DNA of 26,168 nucleotides from Kapaibacterium sp038202665 (GTDB taxonomy: Bacteria > Bacteroidota > Ignavibacteria > Kapaibacteriales > Kapaibacteriaceae), in assembly GCA_038202665.1 (NCBI GenBank), contig JBBRES010000006.1, positions 1 to 26,168 on the forward strand, in the 5' to 3' direction. The notes beneath the pieces were generated by a model, which saw only the letters and a list, made by a program, of their open reading frames with translations, searched no databases and was not told the DNA's origin. How positions within the stretch are numbered: position 1 is the first letter of the stretch; each line of letters starts with the position of its first letter. Shown here in pieces: positions 16,489 to 25,048 of this stretch. Both the position numbers and the translations under genes were made by a program.

Positions 16489-17961
16489 ATGAAGACAATC
16501 GGCGACAAGGATCTTACCACGGCCAGCGGAAGGCCGTATGCCGAGAACGAAAATTCGATGAGCGTCGGTGCGCGCGGACCTCTCCTCTTGCAAGACTACA
16601 TCCTGCACGAGAACATGGCGCATTTCAATCGCGAACGCATACCAGAGCGCGTTGTGCATGCTAAGGGCAGCGCCGCATTTGGTGTCTTCACCGTAACGCA
16701 CGACATCACACCGTACACGAAGGCCCAAGTGTTCAGCAGTGTTGGAAACACATGCAGAATCCTTATGCGCTTTAGTCTTGTGGCAGGTGAAAAGGGAAGC
16801 GCAGATACAGAACGCGATCCGCGTGGATTCGCCATGAAGTTCTATACCGAGGATGGTAACTGGGATCTCGTGGGCAACAACACGCCCGTGTTCTTTGTAA
16901 AGGATCCGAAGAAGTTCGCAGACTTCATTCACACGCAAAAACGAGACCCACAGTCAAATCTCAAAAGCCCAACAAACGTGTGGGACTTCTGGAGTCTCAA
17001 CCCGGAGTCATTGCATCAAGTGATGATCCTGATGAGCGATCGAGGTACTCCGCATGGCTATCGACACATGCACGGCTTTGGAAGTCATACGTTCAGCATG
17101 ATCAACCACGCCAATGAACGCGTGTGGGTGAAGTTCCATCTCGTCACACAACAAGGCGTTCGGAACTTCACGAATGAAGAGGCTGCGGCAATGAAGACCA
17201 CAGACCTCGACTTCGCACAACGCGATCTCTTTGAGGCAATCGAACGTCAAGACTATCCGCGCTGGAACATGCAGATCCAAGTGATGACCGATGCGCAAGC
17301 CAAGACCTTTCCGTGGAATCCGTTCGATCTCACCAAGGTGTGGCCGCACGCAGACTTCCCGCTTCTCGATGTAGGCACACTCGAGCTGAACGAAAACCCA
17401 TTGAACTATTTCGCAGAAGTAGAGCAGAGTGCGTTTGCGCCAGCCCACGTTGTAAATGGTATTGGCTACAGCCCCGACAAAATGCTGCAAGGCAGATTAC
17501 TGAGCTACCCAGATGCACATCGGTATCGACTAGGCGCGAACTACGAGCAAATCCCCGTCAATCGATGTCCGTTCGCCGTCAACAACTTCCAACGCGATGG
17601 GGCCATGAGGGTAGATGGGAACGGCGGCAAGGAGGCAAACTATTCTCCGAGCAGTATGGGCACTGTTCGTCCGGATTCAACGTTGCGTGAGCCTTCTTGG
17701 AACCTGGAGTCGAGCGTTGCCGATTGGTACGACCGCAACGCACCTGGTGAAGATGACCATTACTCACAGCCAGGGTCGCTGTTTGACAAGGTTATGACCG
17801 ACCAAGAGCGTACCAATACAGTACACAACATCGTTGGTGCGATGGGTGGCATCTCTGGACCGTATCGCGACGCTATCATAGCACGCCAGATTGGGCACTT
17901 TATGAAGGCAAGTCGCGACCTCGGTACGAGAGTTGCCGCAGGACTTGGTGTAGCCCCGTAG
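16489..17961 (+). CDS. katA: Haem catalase, small-subunit type
   Basis: A 490-residue monofunctional catalase, full length for the small-subunit (clade 3-like) group, which disproportionates H2O2 in the cytoplasm. No signal peptide is seen. The distal His is His57 (RVVHAKGSAAFG), the distal Asn is about Asn130 (NWDLVGNNTPVFF), and the proximal haem-ligating Tyr is Tyr340 in GRLLSYPDAHRYRLG. Other family blocks: MSVGARGPLLLQDY, ERDPRGFAMKFYT, YRHMHGFGSHTFS, PFDLTKVWPHADFPLLDVG. The start ATG 16489 lies 55 bases after the peptidase gene, so it could be co-transcribed or have its own promoter; no exact TAnnTTTG box and no Fur- or OxyR-like site was recognised. Confidence 0.97.
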   Translation: MKTIGDKDLTTASGRPYAENENSMSVGARGPLLLQDYILHENMAHFNRERIPERVVHAKGSAAFGVFTVTHDITPYTKAQVFSSVGNTCRILMRFSLVAGEKGSADTERDPRGFAMKFYTEDGNWDLVGNNTPVFFVKDPKKFADFIHTQKRDPQSNLKSPTNVWDFWSLNPESLHQVMILMSDRGTPHGYRHMHGFGSHTFSMINHANERVWVKFHLVTQQGVRNFTNEEAAAMKTTDLDFAQRDLFEAIERQDYPRWNMQIQVMTDAQAKTFPWNPFDLTKVWPHADFPLLDVGTLELNENPLNYFAEVEQSAFAPAHVVNGIGYSPDKMLQGRLLSYPDAHRYRLGANYEQIPVNRCPFAVNNFQRDGAMRVDGNGGKEANYSPSSMGTVRPDSTLREPSWNLESSVADWYDRNAPGEDDHYSQPGSLFDKVMTDQERTNTVHNIVGAMGGISGPYRDAIIARQIGHFMKASRDLGTRVAAGLGVAP

Positions 17962-17972
17962 CACCACTACAA

Positions 17973-18464
17973 TCACATCGGCTCATCCGCACTTGGTCCG
18001 TAGCTGCCAGGAATTGGAATGTCGAGCAGACGCAGATACACACCTAGTTGAGCGCGGTGGTGTATGATTTGGCTAATCGTCGATTGAACCATCTCGAATT
18101 TCGTCGTAACAAGATGGATAACCTCTCCGCTGCGCAGCGTCCATTGCTCATCGAGTGATTCCTCTGCTGTGGCTGCAAGTGTTGCTGTGGCAGAGCGCAA
18201 TGATGCATCCAACACGTTCAAAAGATCTGCTACCGACGTAATGGTAGGGGGAGTGTATGGCATCGTCACAAAATCAAGTTCATGAGATGTAAGCGTCATT
18301 GTTACCCAGCTCGGGAGTTCGGCAACGTGTGTTGCAAGACTGCGCATTACCATACTGCGCTCATGCGGACGGAAGTCGAGGTTGTCTGCGGGAACGCGCT
18401 CTAACATTTTTACCGATGTGGCACATTCATGTGTGAGTTGCTTGTAGAGATCGTCGAGACGCAT
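17973..18464 (-). CDS. DinB-family protein (putative metal-dependent hydrolase or transferase)
   Basis: A 163-residue protein from ATG 18464; an in-frame TTG lies 15 codons upstream but adds sequence unlike the family. The pattern is that of the DinB/YfiT four-helix bundle. A first metal-ligand His is His46 in SLATHVAELPSW. A second His pair is at 135-136 in the last long helix (SQIIHHRAQLGVYLRLL), the HHxxQ/RxQ arrangement usual in the family. Some DinB relatives are thiol-dependent transferases; the activity here is unknown. It lies downstream of the YafY-type regulator on the same strand, a frequent pairing. It converges on the catalase gene, with only 11 bases between stops. Confidence 0.85.
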   Translation of the reverse strand: MRLDDLYKQLTHECATSVKMLERVPADNLDFRPHERSMVMRSLATHVAELPSWVTMTLTSHELDFVTMPYTPPTITSVADLLNVLDASLRSATATLAATAEESLDEQWTLRSGEVIHLVTTKFEMVQSTISQIIHHRAQLGVYLRLLDIPIPGSYGPSADEPM

Positions 18465-18506
18465 GGGTCTGTCCGTAAGAGAGTGGATGAGTGCAGGACT
18501 GTGTGG

Positions 18507-18514
18507 CAAAGTTC
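18507..18514 (-). promoter_or_regulatory. Possible -7 element for the DinB gene
   Basis: On the minus strand the sequence is GAACTTTG, one mismatch from TAnnTTTG (the first base). It lies 42 bases upstream of ATG 18464 in the 92-base gap after the regulator gene. The gene may instead be read through from the regulator. Confidence 0.25.
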
Positions 18515-18556
18515 ACGTCACGCACTGACAACCCTATGGCAGTCCGATTCACCGAC

Positions 18557-19246
18557 CTAATATTTAACGGGTAGCTCTTCCAGATAGTCGGCCATGTTCA
18601 CAGCATGCTCACGAGTGAACAAGGTTTCCAACACGTGGAGTGCACGTATGCGTTGCACCTTAAAATCTCGATAGGCACTTCGTAGCTCACACCATGCAAT
18701 CACATGCCAACTGAATGCGTAGAAAATCAAACCCACGGGTTCAATCACCCGCTCCGACGCTTCATCGTTAGCATTTCGATACGCAATGCGCACCTGACAC
18801 CTACGCGTAATGGCTTGTTGAAGTGGTGAAAGATGGTCGACGGCGGCAAGGAGGCGAGAGGGAAGCTGTAACTGCATACGCAACCCTAAGTCCTCTGCAT
18901 CGGCTTTCTGAGCTGTCCGAAGGACAGACTTTACCTTCGTGAGAGCAGTGCCGTAGTGTTGGAGGATCGAATTGTCGGTAAAGCCGCGAACAACCTGCTC
19001 AGAAAGCAGCAAGGCATTTGCCTCGTCTGTTGTGAATGACACGGGCGGAAGGAAGAATCCCGCCATGATGCAGTACCCGCGATTCTGTTCGAACACGACG
19101 GGTATGCCCTGTTCGGAGAGCGATCGCACATCGCGGTACACCGTGCGCACGCTAATCTCAAATCGTTCAGAGATCTGCTCCGCCGTCACGTACTTCTTCG
19201 ATTGCAAGAAGACAAGCAGTCCAAATAGTCGATCCACTCTGTTCAT
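18557..19246 (-). CDS. YafY-type transcriptional regulator (HTH plus WYL domain)
   Basis: A 229-residue protein starting at ATG 19246. Residues 1-58 are a DeoR-like winged helix (RVDRLFGLLVFLQSKKYVTAEQ, then ISERFEISVRTVYRDVRSL and the wing GIPVVFEQNRGYCIM). Residues about 140-210 are a WYL domain, a ligand-sensing SH3/Sm-like fold (QVRIAYRN; ERVIEPVGLIFYAFSWHVIAW; FKVQRIRALHVLE). The name-giving Trp-Tyr-Leu is Trp-His-Val here. It is about the usual length for short YafY regulators. It probably regulates itself and the downstream DinB gene; the divergent transporter operon is another possible target. The effector is unknown. Confidence 0.93.
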   Translation of the reverse strand: MNRVDRLFGLLVFLQSKKYVTAEQISERFEISVRTVYRDVRSLSEQGIPVVFEQNRGYCIMAGFFLPPVSFTTDEANALLLSEQVVRGFTDNSILQHYGTALTKVKSVLRTAQKADAEDLGLRMQLQLPSRLLAAVDHLSPLQQAITRRCQVRIAYRNANDEASERVIEPVGLIFYAFSWHVIAWCELRSAYRDFKVQRIRALHVLETLFTREHAVNMADYLEELPVKY

Positions 19247-19500
19247 GCAATGAAATTACGACCAAATGAATTGAACCCATATCTAGCTGGCCGTCAGTCA
19301 ATTCGTTCAGGTGAGACGAATCCGTTGCACGTGTGTCTTTGCTAGAGGATGAACGACACTCCCCGTCAACCGTGGTATCGGACGTATTGCGTCGAACAAC
19401 TATCGTGTAGGAATAGGCTCACATGGTGCGTAGCTTCTATGTGTTGGAGCGGATGCAGTCACACAGATTGCGACGTTTCTGCATGTAGCACCGAGGTAGT
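19247..19500 (+). promoter_or_regulatory. Divergent intergenic region before the Nramp-related transporter
   Basis: These 254 bases separate the YafY-type regulator (minus) from the transporter (plus). TGTCTTTG at 19334-19341 is one mismatch from TAnnTTTG on the plus strand and would give a leader of roughly 150 bases. On the minus strand TTCATTTG (19263-19270) is likewise one mismatch away and lies close to the regulator start. The transporter has a good ribosome site (GAGGTA at 19493-19498). I looked for the paired-stem pattern of a yybP-ykoY manganese riboswitch and did not recognise it. Confidence 0.3.
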
Positions 19501-20730
19501 ATGGCATCCTTTTGGAAGAAACTAGGTCCGGGTTTGATAACAGGTGCAAGCGACGACGATCCCTCAGGCATCGCCACGTATTCAGCAGCGGGTGCACAAT
19601 TCGGGTTGCACTTGTTGTGGACAGCAATCTTCACGTATCCTCTCATGGTAGTAATCCAAGAGATGTGCGCGCGCATTGGTATTGTTACTCGACATGGTCT
19701 TGCCGCAACAATCAAGAGTCACTACCCACGACCCGTTCTCTGGCTTATCGTAGGTCTCAGTTTTCCTGCCATCGCCTTGAACATCGGCGCCGACATCGCT
19801 GGGATGGGCGCCGTCGGACATTTGGTGTTCCCTTCGATTCATTCGTCGGTGTTCTCCATTGCGTTCACCGCCATCTTAATGTACTCGATTATCGCATGGC
19901 CGTATCGCAGAATTGCATCAGTGTTGAAGTGGCTGTGCATAGCGTTGCTCTCCTACCTTGTGATACCATTTCTCGTAGACACAGATTGGTGGCTAGTTGC
20001 AAAGAGTGCCGTGTTACCTAAGATCGTATTCGACAGCTCCTACTTCATGATTCTTGTGGGAATCCTGGGTACAACCATCTCTCCGTACTTGTTCTTTTGG
20101 CAAACTTCCATGGAAGTAGAAGAGGGTGCCACAAAGAACATCGTCGTCGATAAGGCCGTTATCTCAGATATGACGCTCGACGTGCGTAGCGGAATGTTCT
20201 TTACAACGCTTGTCTTCTTCTTCATTGTTCTTACGGCCGGCACGGTGCTGCACAACGGAGGTGTTACGACAATCGTAACGGTAGAAGACGCGGCCAAAGG
20301 TCTGCAACCTCTCGCCGGAAACATGGCCTATGCGTTGTTTGCGATTGGCGTGATCGGTACCGGACTGATTGCCATACCTGTATTAGCGGGTTCGCTCAGC
20401 TACATGGTATCGGAAGCATTCGGATGGAAAGAAGGGCTCAACAAGAAATTTCAACGTGCTCCCGGATTCTATCTCACGATGATTGTCTCTCTCTGCATTG
20501 GCCTTGCGATCGATCTCTCCGATGTAAGCCCAATAACGGCGCTCATCTACACAGCAATTCTCTATGGCGTTACCGCGCCTGTGTTGATTGGATTCGTCTT
20601 GCATATCTGCAACCGCACAGATATTATGGGTGAGTACACCAACAAAACCTTGACGAATGTTATTGGCATTGCAACGCTTGTCATCATGTCTGCTGCTGCT
20701 GTACTCATGTTTGTGTATTGGGGAGGGTAG
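19501..20730 (+). CDS. Nramp-related divalent metal transporter (divergent subfamily)
   Basis: A 409-residue inner-membrane protein with about 11 hydrophobic helices. The first helix carries SDDDPSGIATYSAAGAQFG (Asp20-Pro21-Ser22-Gly23) where canonical Nramp proteins have D-P-G-N. Helix 6 has GTTISPYLFFWQTSMEVEEG (about 190-209), so the metal-binding Met of the canonical A-x-M-P-H-N is Ser194 and the His is Tyr196. These changes place it in the Nramp-related branches rather than among classical Mn/Fe MntH proteins; whether it carries Mg, Mn or something else cannot be decided here. GADIAGMGAV in helix 3 and the TxSG-like loops support the fold. It is preceded by a good GAGGTA ribosome site. 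The next gene begins 4 bases after its stop. Confidence 0.88.
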   Translation: MASFWKKLGPGLITGASDDDPSGIATYSAAGAQFGLHLLWTAIFTYPLMVVIQEMCARIGIVTRHGLAATIKSHYPRPVLWLIVGLSFPAIALNIGADIAGMGAVGHLVFPSIHSSVFSIAFTAILMYSIIAWPYRRIASVLKWLCIALLSYLVIPFLVDTDWWLVAKSAVLPKIVFDSSYFMILVGILGTTISPYLFFWQTSMEVEEGATKNIVVDKAVISDMTLDVRSGMFFTTLVFFFIVLTAGTVLHNGGVTTIVTVEDAAKGLQPLAGNMAYALFAIGVIGTGLIAIPVLAGSLSYMVSEAFGWKEGLNKKFQRAPGFYLTMIVSLCIGLAIDLSDVSPITALIYTAILYGVTAPVLIGFVLHICNRTDIMGEYTNKTLTNVIGIATLVIMSAAAVLMFVYWGG

Positions 20731-20734
20731 TCGC

Positions 20735-22618
20735 ATGACTTCTGTATTCGCTCTCTGTGTTGCTGTACTCGCGCTAGTAACAACCTCGGTAATGGCACAA
20801 GTACCACTGCCCGCTCCACCGCAAACATCTGCCGTGGAAACATGCTTCCCGGATACGTCCGGATATCGGCGCATCACCGTTGGTGCGGTTGGTCGCGACT
20901 ACATGAATCTGCAAGACGCCATTAATGCCGCAACGCTCGGAACAGTGATTGTTGTGAATGCCGGCGAAGAGTTTGGTGGGTCGTTCGCCCTGCCTGAGAA
21001 ATCCACCGGAACAGGATGGATTATCATCACTTCGTCGCGCGCATCAGAGCTGCCTCCCATCAACGACTATGTCACGCCCGATCACGCAGCGCTCATGCCG
21101 CGCATCATCACTACGAACACCTCCGGCCTTCCCACCTTTCACACCCTTGCGCGTGCTCATCACTACAGATTGGTTGGTCTGGAGATTACTGCTGCAACGA
21201 GTGTGATAGAGAGTTACGGACTCATCTTCTTTGGTGATGCGAGTGCTGCACAGTCGACGCTGGACGTGGTGCCGCATCATCTTATCATCGATCATTGCTA
21301 CGTGCATGGCCACGACGAAGGCACGGTGATGAAGTTTGGCGTGCGACTCGATTGCGCCATTGCTGCGGTGGTCGATTCGTACTTCTCGCAGTTTCACAGC
21401 ATAGGATTTGATGCGCAGGCCATAGCGGGTGTTAACGGACCGGGTCCGTTCAAAATCATTCACAACTACCTCTCTGCATCGGGCGAAAACATTTTGTTCG
21501 GCGGAGGCGCACCAGCCATTGCTGGTCTCGTTCCCAGCGACATCGAGATACGCGGAAACTATCTGTTCAAGCCATTTTCATGGCGGGAAGGACATAAGAC
21601 CTATGCCGGAAAGCACTGGACCATCAAGAATCACTTCGAGCTCAAAACAGGTCGTCGCGTACTCTTCGACGGCAACACACTTGAAAATTGTTGGGCCGAT
21701 CTTCCGATAGGTCAAAGCGGATATGCCATCCTACTCACGGTACGGAATGAGGGTGGCAAGGCACCGCAGGCAGAGGTAAGCGACGTAACAATATCGAACA
21801 ACATGGTGATGAATGTTGGTGCAGGCATCACACTATCCGGCACGGATGATACGCCAAGCAAGCGCACGTCGCGCATCCATATCGTGAACAACCTGTTCGC
21901 GTTGATTGATGGATCTACATACGGAGACGGAAACGATGCGGGACCAAACGTTGGCACGTTCCTCAAGATTGGCGATCCGGACAATGTAGTAGTCGATCGC
22001 AACAGCATCTTTCAAAGTGGTTCCATTACGTGGGCATACAAGCCCATGAACGGATTTGTGTTCACGAACAACTACGTCAACTGTAAGAAGTCGGCCGGAG
22101 GATATCGTGGAATCTACGGTCCGGGCAAGGCAGAGGGTAACGCAACGCTCGGCTACTATTTCGCCGACGTGATAGATGCGAACCAGCGATTCCACAATAA
22201 CAGTCTCATCTACGGCGATGCATCGCTCTACAGCAACTATGCAACGCAAAGCAAGAATCTGTTTCCGAGCTCTGTGGGTGTAAAGCCAAGCAACATCGGT
22301 CACGACGTGAAGAGCATCGATTCTGCACTCAACTACAAGCGTGTATGTGGTTCGACCACAACGGTACAACAAGAATCTCTTGCTGATGCAACGCCGCACG
22401 TGTGGCCCAATCCTGCGTCGAGCGCCATCACCATCGATCCTCTCTCGGGAGACGGCACGGTGTATTCAATCATCGATGCATCTGGCAGACTCGTAAACAG
22501 CGGTACTCTCTACGCCCGCACTACAATCTCCACGTCCGATCTTGTGAGCGGCGTGTACACGGTCCTGCAACATTCTACGCAACAACGCACAGCGCAACTC
22601 TTGGTGATTGCGAGATGA
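20735..22618 (+). CDS. Secreted parallel beta-helix protein with T9SS sorting domain
   Basis: A 627-residue protein. ATG 20735 is chosen because it begins the signal peptide (MTSVFALCVAVLALVTTSVM, then AQ) and lies 4 bases after the transporter stop; the frame extends 26 codons into the transporter gene. Residues about 45-540 have the right-handed parallel beta-helix pattern of pectate-lyase-like proteins: DAINAATLGTVIVVNAGEEF near the start, then repeated turns with asparagines (HLIIDHCYVHGHDEG; DIEIRGNYLFKP; VTISNNMVMNVGAGITLSG; RIHIVNNLFAL; GFVFTNNYVNC). The catalytic residues of a known polysaccharide lyase were not identified, so binding or structural roles are equally possible. The C-terminus is a T9SS sorting domain (VWPNPASSAITIDPL to SGVYTVLQ). 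It overlaps the next gene by ATGA. Confidence 0.85.
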   Translation: MTSVFALCVAVLALVTTSVMAQVPLPAPPQTSAVETCFPDTSGYRRITVGAVGRDYMNLQDAINAATLGTVIVVNAGEEFGGSFALPEKSTGTGWIIITSSRASELPPINDYVTPDHAALMPRIITTNTSGLPTFHTLARAHHYRLVGLEITAATSVIESYGLIFFGDASAAQSTLDVVPHHLIIDHCYVHGHDEGTVMKFGVRLDCAIAAVVDSYFSQFHSIGFDAQAIAGVNGPGPFKIIHNYLSASGENILFGGGAPAIAGLVPSDIEIRGNYLFKPFSWREGHKTYAGKHWTIKNHFELKTGRRVLFDGNTLENCWADLPIGQSGYAILLTVRNEGGKAPQAEVSDVTISNNMVMNVGAGITLSGTDDTPSKRTSRIHIVNNLFALIDGSTYGDGNDAGPNVGTFLKIGDPDNVVVDRNSIFQSGSITWAYKPMNGFVFTNNYVNCKKSAGGYRGIYGPGKAEGNATLGYYFADVIDANQRFHNNSLIYGDASLYSNYATQSKNLFPSSVGVKPSNIGHDVKSIDSALNYKRVCGSTTTVQQESLADATPHVWPNPASSAITIDPLSGDGTVYSIIDASGRLVNSGTLYARTTISTSDLVSGVYTVLQHSTQQRTAQLLVIAR

Positions 22619-24066
22619 TACGGTGTCAAGTACTTCTCCTGCTCGTTCTATGCGCTGTTCCGTTGTGTTCGCAATGGGACGCGAACGGACATGTGCAGCT
22701 GAAGCTCCGATCTAATATTGATCTTAAAGACGAAGGCAATTCTATCTATTCGCGAAAGTTGGTGGTAGACGAGCAAAATCGAATCGTAGCGGTCAGACTC
22801 GGACGTCGCTTACCAGATACAATGTTTTCTATTGTAGTGGAGAGACTTTTGCCAAATGGTGTACGCGACCAAACATACGGGTCCGATGGAGTGTCGGTTG
22901 TTCCTTTTGGGCCAACGCAACATGGCCGAATCCTAGGCGTGTTCCCTGATGAGTCAGGCGCACTTGTGGTCGTTGCTAACGTGGGTCCAACACCCTTCTT
23001 CACAAGACTCCTGTCAAATGGTTCGCTTGACACCAGTTATGGGACAAAGGGTTTTGTTTGGCTTGATCCAACGTTTACGTACAGTGATAAGTATGGAGCT
23101 GCTACTGGACACAACGTTTCACTTTCTTGTTCAAAAGTGATCGATGATACAACCACGAGGTGCCTACTCGTGAATGTATCCAACCTTGGTGTCGTCGGCT
23201 ACGAACCGTATGTTTCCTCGCGTTGCGACAGGTTCTTGGTCTATCACCACGGAGAGCAGTTCCTTGCCTCAGGTAGGACAATCATCAAGCTTGGAACAAA
23301 TGGCCTGTTCGATACCACGTTTGGAGGATACGGTAGTGTTCGTTGGCGTCATCTGGGCGGAGATGCGTACTGTGAGAATCTGGCACTCTATGACGACACG
23401 ACCCTCGTCCTCTTAACCAGTGAGTATTCACCGGGATCAGCCCACGAGGCCAGTGAGTATGCTGCTCGGTTCTATCATACTCAAACTGGAATACAACTTG
23501 ACTCGATCATTATTCCATTCGGCTACTTCGATGATCCGCAGTTGGGATTGGTGAAAATAGCAATTGGACCGAACGGATCTATTGCATTCGGTGGTTCAAT
23601 GGTCGGAGACAAAGCCGCCACATCTCCGATAGTGTACAAGTACACTAACCGGACAACACCAGACACGAGTTTCTATGCTACTGGGAGCCATGTCATAGCC
23701 CTTCCAGGGTACTCGATCTTGATGGATATGTCAGTTCTACACAACTCTCAGCCAGTGGTCTTTGTAACGCCAAGTTTCATTGCACTCCTAGGAAATCCGC
23801 CCACTTCAGTGCCGAATACCAAACCAGAACAACCGCTCACAATTGTGCCCAATCCTGTCGACAACCATTTCACCATCCGTGCCCAATTCCCAAGTGCACT
23901 TCTTCGATACGAGATTGTCTCTCTCATTGGCGAAGTCGTACAAGATGGGCTAACAGATTCAGACGGTGGTGTCACCGTAAATACATCGATCAGTCGCGGG
24001 ATGTACTTCGTTCGCGTGCATCGTTCACCAAGCGCGGTTTTGGGCGCATTCGTGAGTGTGAAGTAA
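22615..24066 (+). CDS. Secreted delta-60-repeat protein with T9SS sorting domain
   Basis: A 483-residue protein. ATG 22615 overlaps the upstream stop (ATGA) and begins the signal peptide (MIRCQVLLLLVLCAVPLCSQ); the long upstream extension of the frame lies inside the beta-helix gene. Repeats of the delta-60 type are visible: LLPNGVRDQTYGSDGV, LLSNGSLDTSYGTKGF, KLGTNGLFDTTFGGYG, and a degraded fourth with NRTTPDTSFYATG. They share N-G-x-x-D-x-[ST]-[FY]-G-x-x-G and form a propeller-like array in known proteins. The C-terminal T9SS domain runs from IVPNPVDNHFTIRAQ to GMYFVRVHRS. With the beta-helix protein it makes a two-cargo secreted pair downstream of a metal transporter. The role is unknown. 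Confidence 0.87.
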   Translation: MIRCQVLLLLVLCAVPLCSQWDANGHVQLKLRSNIDLKDEGNSIYSRKLVVDEQNRIVAVRLGRRLPDTMFSIVVERLLPNGVRDQTYGSDGVSVVPFGPTQHGRILGVFPDESGALVVVANVGPTPFFTRLLSNGSLDTSYGTKGFVWLDPTFTYSDKYGAATGHNVSLSCSKVIDDTTTRCLLVNVSNLGVVGYEPYVSSRCDRFLVYHHGEQFLASGRTIIKLGTNGLFDTTFGGYGSVRWRHLGGDAYCENLALYDDTTLVLLTSEYSPGSAHEASEYAARFYHTQTGIQLDSIIIPFGYFDDPQLGLVKIAIGPNGSIAFGGSMVGDKAATSPIVYKYTNRTTPDTSFYATGSHVIALPGYSILMDMSVLHNSQPVVFVTPSFIALLGNPPTSVPNTKPEQPLTIVPNPVDNHFTIRAQFPSALLRYEIVSLIGEVVQDGLTDSDGGVTVNTSISRGMYFVRVHRSPSAVLGAFVSVK

Positions 24067-24121
24067 CTACTCCCTATACGCACCCGGTCTTGCAGAGTCA
24101 AACTATCCACACAAAAGTCGC

Positions 24122-24251
24122 TGTGCGTCTGAGTGAGATATCGATCAGCCGTCTACAACGGCATCGACTGCAGACCGAACGCTGTCCACAAAGGATTCGA
24201 AAAGACATACATTTGCGCAACACCACTGACTACAATGAGTGTCCAGTTCTA
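24122..24251 (+). repeat. 130-bp direct repeat, copy 1
   Basis: It matches 25049-25178 at a constant offset of 927 bases with no net insertion or deletion. The last 61 bases (24191-24251) differ at one position; the first 70 are more diverged. It contains a small hairpin at 24148-24162 (GCCGT-CTACA-ACGGC) and a TACATTTG promoter box. It ends 29 bases before the lipoprotein ATG. Confidence 0.92.
24208..24215 (+). promoter_or_regulatory. -7 promoter element in repeat copy 1
   Basis: TACATTTG is an exact TAnnTTTG match in the near-identical part of the repeat, 65 bases before the lipoprotein start codon at 24281. A 5-codon ORF (24235-24252, MSVQF) would be in the leader of this transcript. Confidence 0.6.
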
Positions 24252-24280
24252 AGAACTACTTCAGAATCAAGTGCGATGCG

Positions 24281-25033
24281 ATGAGAACTACCCTGCTGAT
24301 GATTGCCACTCTAGCGATGCTTTCGTGTCACCAACGCGAGGCAAATGTACTTCAAGGGCCACCTCGTGACACAACCACGCACTTCGTACTTAGTTGCGAA
24401 GACTTTCATATTACGCGCATGTATTGGAAAGCAAGTTCGAATCGCGTTGTATTCTCGTTTACAATGTTCAACAATGAAAAATATCCCCTACTTGTTGATG
24501 TGAGCCGATGGGTGATGATGAGCCCACATGGAAACAAGTGGCCAGAGAGATACATTGCAAGGAATGGAACGTACAATGAATGTCAGTTTGGTATCAGTGC
24601 GTCCAATCCATTTTTCAATGCATTTTCCTTACAGAAAGCCCGAGAACTATTCTTCAGGAAACCGTCGGAGGTTAAAATGGCCGTCATACCGGCAGAAGAT
24701 TCGACCACAATAACACTTCATTTTAGTGCAAGTGAAAGCTTTTGTCGAAACATAGATACGGCAAAGAAAGTGCAGTTTTTAGCTGGGCTATGGAGAATAG
24801 ATGATGTTACTAAACAGCTCATCGCTTATTCTGGTAAACATTCATACAACGTCTATGCATTTGCTTCACCATTGAAGGAACACGAATCATACGTGCATTC
24901 TTTTGCAACAAAATATCCAAAAATGAAAGCGCATGAGAGTCGTTCAATTGGTCATCGAGAATATCTGGGCATGCATGGACTCTGCGGCGTTGACAGAGTG
25001 TTATTGAACAGTAGAAATGCCCGAGTAAAATGA
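24281..25033 (+). CDS. Putative lipoprotein of unknown function in A+T-rich island
   Basis: A 250-residue protein. ATG 24281 is chosen because it directly begins a lipoprotein signal (MRTTLLMIATLAMLSC), with Cys16 as the lipidation site; upstream in-frame GTG 24239 lies inside the repeat. The mature part starts with a short linker. It then has strand-rich sequence with aromatic residues (THFVLSCEDFHITRMYWKASSNR without a break, VVFSFTMFNNEKYPLLVDVSR, STTITLHFSASESFC) resembling an Ig-like fold. It ends in a basic tail (NSRNARVK) with a Gly/His-rich stretch before it (IGHREYLGMHGLCG). Two lines I counted by hand are 35-38% G+C, against 52-58% in lines from the core genes, which suggests recent acquisition. 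It is flanked on both sides by the 130-bp repeat. No family was recognised. Confidence 0.75.
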   Translation: MRTTLLMIATLAMLSCHQREANVLQGPPRDTTTHFVLSCEDFHITRMYWKASSNRVVFSFTMFNNEKYPLLVDVSRWVMMSPHGNKWPERYIARNGTYNECQFGISASNPFFNAFSLQKARELFFRKPSEVKMAVIPAEDSTTITLHFSASESFCRNIDTAKKVQFLAGLWRIDDVTKQLIAYSGKHSYNVYAFASPLKEHESYVHSFATKYPKMKAHESRSIGHREYLGMHGLCGVDRVLLNSRNARVK

Positions 25034-25048
25034 TCCTCCATGAGTGGA

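Noticed and set aside
19247..19500. Manganese (yybP-ykoY) riboswitch before the transporter
   Set aside because: The leader is long enough, but I could not recognise the conserved paired loops.
22402..22614. N-terminal extension of the delta-60 protein frame
   Set aside because: It lies within the beta-helix gene in another frame and has no domain-like sequence; the signal peptide starts at 22615.
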